Of a DNA stretch of 64,000 nt, positions 60,777 through 64,000 are shown piece after piece. Where the stretch lies: assembly GCF_900142545.1 (NCBI RefSeq), contig NZ_FRBF01000007.1, positions 62,001 to 126,000 on the forward strand, read 5' to 3'. How positions within the stretch are numbered: position 1 is the stretch's first letter; each line of letters opens with the position of its first letter. The notes below the pieces were generated by a model. That model did not search any database. It was not told the DNA's origin and saw nothing but the letters and a program-made list of their open reading frames with translations. A program made the position numbers and the translations under genes. The DNA comes from Fibrobacter sp. UWT2 (lineage in GTDB: Bacteria; Fibrobacterota; Fibrobacteria; Fibrobacterales; Fibrobacteraceae).

Positions 60777-62261
60777 CTAGTTGCCCTGAGCCGGCTGGCG
60801 TGCGGCTTCACGCATACGCTTGCGGGCGCGGGACCCAGGACGGTTACGGCCGATGGTTCGGCGCCCTTCCTGCGGATTCGCTTGTTGAACGCCTTCGCTC
60901 TTTGGAGCGGGGCGTTTTTCGTTTTGCGGATTATTCTGCGGGCGGTTTTGCTGCGGGCGATTCTTTCCGTGACCGTGCTTGGCCTGATTATTGTTTTCTG
61001 CCTTCTGGCCGCCCTGACGGTTATTATCATGGCGATTACCGCGGTTATTGTCGCGGCGCGGGAATCCACGGCCGCGGGCGTTGCGCATTTCGCTTTCGGG
61101 AGTTTCCTTTTGCTGGGGCGGGAGCTTTTCGTAAATTGCCTTGTCACCTTCGGGAATGCTGATGCGAGTCAGCTTCTCGATGGCGCGCAAATCTTGTTCT
61201 TCATCAGGGGCGCAGAACGAAATGGCGATACCGTCTTTGCCGGCGCGGGCGGTACGGCCGATGCGGTGCACGAATGTTTCCGGGACATCGGGCAAGTCGT
61301 AATTGAATACGTGCGACACGTCATCCACATCGATACCGCGGGCGGCAATGTCGGTTGCCACGAGTACGCGAATCTGTTCGCACTTAAAATTGCCTAAAGC
61401 TTGTTGTCTGCGGTTCTGGCTCTTGTTACCGTGAATAGCGGCGCACTTGATGCCCGCCTTTTCGAGCACGCGCGTAATCTTGTCGGCGCCGTGCTTGGTG
61501 CGGCTAAAGACCAGCACCTTTTTCATTTCGGGGTGAGCGAGCAGCAGTTCCTTGAGGAGCGCGCCTTTGCGGCGCTTGTCGATGCGGTAGAGTTCCTGAT
61601 GAATGCGCTCGATCGGAGTGCTCTGCGGCGCCACCTCCACCCTCACCGGGTTCGGGCGCAGGATTGTCGCGGCAAGCTTTGTAATGTCTTCGGGCATGGT
61701 CGCGCTGAAGAACAGATTCTGGCGATTCTGCGGCAGCAGCGCCACCACCTTGCGGATATCGTGAATGAATCCCATGTCGAGCATGCGATCGGCTTCATCA
61801 AGTACGAAGAATTCAAGCGCCTTCAGAGACACTGCTTTCTGGTTGATCAAATCGAGCAGGCGCCCCGGAGTTGCAACAAGAACATCTACGCCGCGAATCA
61901 GGTTACGCTTCTGACTCACGTCACTCACACCGCCAAAAATGCAGGCGGTCGAAATGGCCGTAAATTGGGCGTACTGCTTAAAGCATTCTTCCACCTGAAT
62001 GGCAAGCTCACGCGTAGGCAAAAGAATCAACGCGCGGCAAGTCTTAGGCGCACGGAACTTTCCGGAATCCAGCAACAGCTGTAGAATCGGAAGTGCAAAA
62101 GCCGCCGTCTTCCCCGTACCCGTCTGTGCGATTCCCAGCAGATCACGCCCCTCCAAGAGACTCGGAATCGACTGTTCCTGAATCGGAGTGGGTTGTTCGT
62201 AACCGACAGCGCGAATAGCACGCTGCAAGGGATTTGCTAGGGGAAGTTCTGAAAAAAGCAT
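60777..62261 (-). CDS. rhlE: DEAD-box RNA helicase (RhlE-like)
   Basis: A 494-residue ATP-dependent RNA helicase. Q motif TPIQEQSIPSLL; motif I AQTGTGKT; Ia PTRELAIQ; II VLDEAD; III SAT; V ATDIAARGIDV; VI HRIGRTARAGKDG. The C-terminal 110 residues are Arg/Asn/Gln-rich and basic, as in RhlE-like proteins, probably binding RNA nonspecifically. It lies between the convergent lipoprotein gene and the deacetylase gene, whose terminator precedes it. Typical roles are ribosome assembly and RNA decay, especially in cold. Confidence 0.94.
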   Translation of the reverse strand: MLFSELPLANPLQRAIRAVGYEQPTPIQEQSIPSLLEGRDLLGIAQTGTGKTAAFALPILQLLLDSGKFRAPKTCRALILLPTRELAIQVEECFKQYAQFTAISTACIFGGVSDVSQKRNLIRGVDVLVATPGRLLDLINQKAVSLKALEFFVLDEADRMLDMGFIHDIRKVVALLPQNRQNLFFSATMPEDITKLAATILRPNPVRVEVAPQSTPIERIHQELYRIDKRRKGALLKELLLAHPEMKKVLVFSRTKHGADKITRVLEKAGIKCAAIHGNKSQNRRQQALGNFKCEQIRVLVATDIAARGIDVDDVSHVFNYDLPDVPETFVHRIGRTARAGKDGIAISFCAPDEEQDLRAIEKLTRISIPEGDKAIYEKLPPQQKETPESEMRNARGRGFPRRDNNRGNRHDNNRQGGQKAENNNQAKHGHGKNRPQQNRPQNNPQNEKRPAPKSEGVQQANPQEGRRTIGRNRPGSRARKRMREAARQPAQGN

Positions 62262-62280
62262 ATTAGTGCCAAATGTAGAA

Positions 62281-62315
62281 AAAGGGAATCCCTTTTTATA
62301 AGGATTCCCTTTTTT
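62281..62315 (-). terminator. intrinsic terminator of deacetylase gene
   Basis: Arms AAGGGAATCC and GGATTCCCTT with a loop of about 10 nt and A/T flanks on both sides, 25 bp past the deacetylase stop. Confidence 0.85.
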
Positions 62316-62339
62316 CGAGAGAGGTTTTGGTAAAATGGA

Positions 62340-63716
62340 TTAAAGCTTAACCTTGAAGGACTTGCCGCCCACCTTGACGATGTACACGCCCTTGGCGCCG
62401 GTATAGACCTTCTGCACGGCACCGAGACCGCGAGTGGTACGCACCTGATGGCCGAGGCTGTTGAACACGGTAATGTTCATGCCCTTAGCGCCACCGACCA
62501 CGATGTAGTTGTCAGAGGATCTGTAGACGGAGAGACCGAAGTCATTCTGAAGTTCGTTAGCAATAGCCATGCCATGGCAAGAAGCATCAAACGGATTGAC
62601 ATTGCAATCCACTTCGCCCTTGCTAGAAGAGGACTTCGGACCCCACGGATTCGTAGAAGAAGAGCTCTTGGCTTCGCTAGAAGAAGACTGCGGCGGTTCT
62701 GCGCTAGAAGAAGATTCCGGAGAAGGACCAGAGCCTTCACCAGCGATAACAATGTCGCCTGCATTCGGGACTGCGTCGAAGTATACGTAGCCACCCTCAA
62801 CCTTGGCTTCGAGCTTGGCACCAGCCTGCGTCACATTGGCAGTGGAGCCGCTGTACTTGACTTTCAGGGTGAGCGGGTAGTCGTAATCGGAAACGTTGTC
62901 CTTAATGCTGTGAGTCAGCTTAACCGTTGTGGAACTGCCGCTGTTAGAAACTTCAACCTTGGAGGCCTTGCGTTCCTTGATATACATGGCGACATGGCCC
63001 ATCGGAGCCACCCAAATGTCCTTGTCATTCTGCTGGGCCCACTTGAGACCGTCTTCAATGGCGCTGAGCGGCGTGGGCGAGTAGGTGGCGGAACCGTTGT
63101 TCTTGTTCTCGAAACCGTGGGTAAGGAACGAAATCCAGCCGCCCTGCTGTACGGCCTTCTGCATGTTGCCCTTGAAATCGTTCGTGCCGGTGGATCCAGT
63201 CATGATGGCGGATGCCATTGCCCAGTCGCTAGGACCGTCCTTGCCCATCATGTCGGGCTGGCTCTGCCAGGAACCGTTACAGATACGGCCAATGACGTAG
63301 TTCTGCAGCACGGCGCTCTTGTTCGGCACATTGCAGTTCGGATAGGCGACCGTGATGATGCCGTACTTCTGCTGGATCTTGCCTGCGATAGCCTGCTTCG
63401 AAGAAGCTTCTTCGCCGCTCATGTTCTGGCCGTGGGTGTTGCTGTGGCTTGCGATTTCATGACCGTTCTTGGCCATGTTGCCGAAACCGCTCCAGTCGGG
63501 GTTCCAGTTCACCACCACGTTGAATGTGGCTTTGTAGCCGTACTTGTCGAACAACGGACCGCCGTCGCTCACGTGGCTCGGAGCGCCATCGTCAAACGTG
63601 AAAGACGCTGCGCCCTTGCGGAAGCCTGCCCAAGTGGCAATTTCAGCATCCTGAGCAAAAACCATGGAAGAACCCATGGCAATCAGCGCAGCAATAGAAA
63701 TCTTTTTGTAATTCAT
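62340..63716 (-). CDS. secreted polysaccharide deacetylase (CE4/NodB)
   Basis: A 458-residue exported enzyme. After a signal peptide (1-21) comes a NodB-type domain: FTFDDG (motif 1, metal Asp), HSNTHG (motif 2, His ligands) and FLTHGF toward the C-terminal side. A beta module follows (about 235-325), then a serine-rich linker with PSSSS units, and a T9SS-like C-terminal domain (VFNSLGHQVR, GVYIVKVGG). CE4 enzymes remove acetyl groups from xylan, chitin or peptidoglycan; in a cellulolytic organism acetyl-xylan is a plausible substrate. No specific substrate can be deduced. Confidence 0.88.
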   Translation of the reverse strand: MNYKKISIAALIAMGSSMVFAQDAEIATWAGFRKGAASFTFDDGAPSHVSDGGPLFDKYGYKATFNVVVNWNPDWSGFGNMAKNGHEIASHSNTHGQNMSGEEASSKQAIAGKIQQKYGIITVAYPNCNVPNKSAVLQNYVIGRICNGSWQSQPDMMGKDGPSDWAMASAIMTGSTGTNDFKGNMQKAVQQGGWISFLTHGFENKNNGSATYSPTPLSAIEDGLKWAQQNDKDIWVAPMGHVAMYIKERKASKVEVSNSGSSTTVKLTHSIKDNVSDYDYPLTLKVKYSGSTANVTQAGAKLEAKVEGGYVYFDAVPNAGDIVIAGEGSGPSPESSSSAEPPQSSSSEAKSSSSTNPWGPKSSSSKGEVDCNVNPFDASCHGMAIANELQNDFGLSVYRSSDNYIVVGGAKGMNITVFNSLGHQVRTTRGLGAVQKVYTGAKGVYIVKVGGKSFKVKL

Positions 63717-63859
63717 ACACTCACACCCTTTTTAGTGATTGATTTTAATGTTTTACCCCGTTATAATATATATATGGGCTAAATCAATCGCAATAATAGG
63801 GCGAGAGTATCCGTTGTTAGCAAAAACAACGAATGTAAACGTTCGGAAACATTTTTTTG

Positions 63860-64000
63860 CTAGCCGAGTTTCTGGAGGAAATCCATGAACAGGTAGAGGG
63901 CGGGGGCTGCGAGGTAGAAGGAATCGCAGCGGTCGAGCACGCCTCCGTGGCCGACAAACAGGTTGCCGGAATCCTTGGTACCGCTCCAGCGCTTCAGGGC
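63860..64000 (-). CDS. cdsA: phosphatidate cytidylyltransferase, C-terminal end
   Basis: Only the last 46 codons are in the window. They contain the family signature: [19 protein letters not shown] followed by VLDRCDS. CdsA makes CDP-diacylglycerol from phosphatidate and CTP in the membrane. A hairpin CGTTGTT/AACAACG (63812-63831) lies downstream but has no T-run. Confidence 0.92.
   Translation of the reverse strand, partial: ALKRWSGTKDSGNLFVGHGGVLDRCDSFYLAAPALYLFMDFLQKLG

Overview
The window looks like a chromosomal segment of a Fibrobacter species (rumen or gut cellulose degrader, phylum Fibrobacterota). Lineage-typical signs are three fibro-slime proteins, two FISUMP-domain proteins, a serine-linker GH5 cellulase, a naturally circularly permuted GH16 lichenase, a type III glutamine synthetase, and several secreted proteins ending in the same T9SS-like C-terminal sorting module.

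Layout. 1-12.7 kb: three fibro-slime surface proteins flanking an FHA-GGDEF diguanylate cyclase and a MATE exporter. 12.9-19.7 kb: a lipoprotein, an acetyltransferase-like protein, the azlCD exporter, a GH5 endoglucanase, a small periplasmic protein and mltG. 19.9-24.2 kb: pflB, the permuted GH16 lipoprotein and pflA. 24.3-33 kb: a pilT and pilC/gspF-like pair, a TlpA-like lipoprotein, epmA, a FISUMP protein, cysteine desulfurase plus tcdA, and an AlgJ/AlgX-like protein. 49.2-64 kb: glnN with a divergent NtrC-type regulator, a 2,014-residue InlB/MBG repeat protein, an outer-membrane protein with a lipoprotein, rhlE, a polysaccharide deacetylase, and the end of cdsA.

The unusual part is 33.0-49.2 kb, an accessory island with defence-like content. 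It begins with a WYL-domain regulator. A palindrome with core CGACAATTATTGTCG lies upstream of that regulator and recurs, perfect or degenerate, before three other transcription units: a GyrA/ParC-like protein whose catalytic tyrosine is phenylalanine, a double-AAA+ ATPase (split here by a 1-nt frameshift), and a Fic-FISUMP operon. In all four cases exactly 11 bp separates the palindrome from a TATATT box. This looks like a small dedicated WYL regulon. The island also holds a PLD-family protein, a RelB-PIN toxin-antitoxin pair whose toxin carries a copy of the antitoxin tail, an Rpn-family nuclease, and an AT-rich nine-gene operon with three tandem dynamin-like GTPases, a coiled-coil protein, membrane proteins, a small zinc-finger protein and a uracil-DNA-glycosylase-like protein.

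No rRNA, tRNA, CRISPR array, integrase or insertion sequence was recognised. Most starts were moved from the longest open frame to an internal ATG or GTG with a better ribosome binding site. Functions in the island are inferred from motifs and gene context only.
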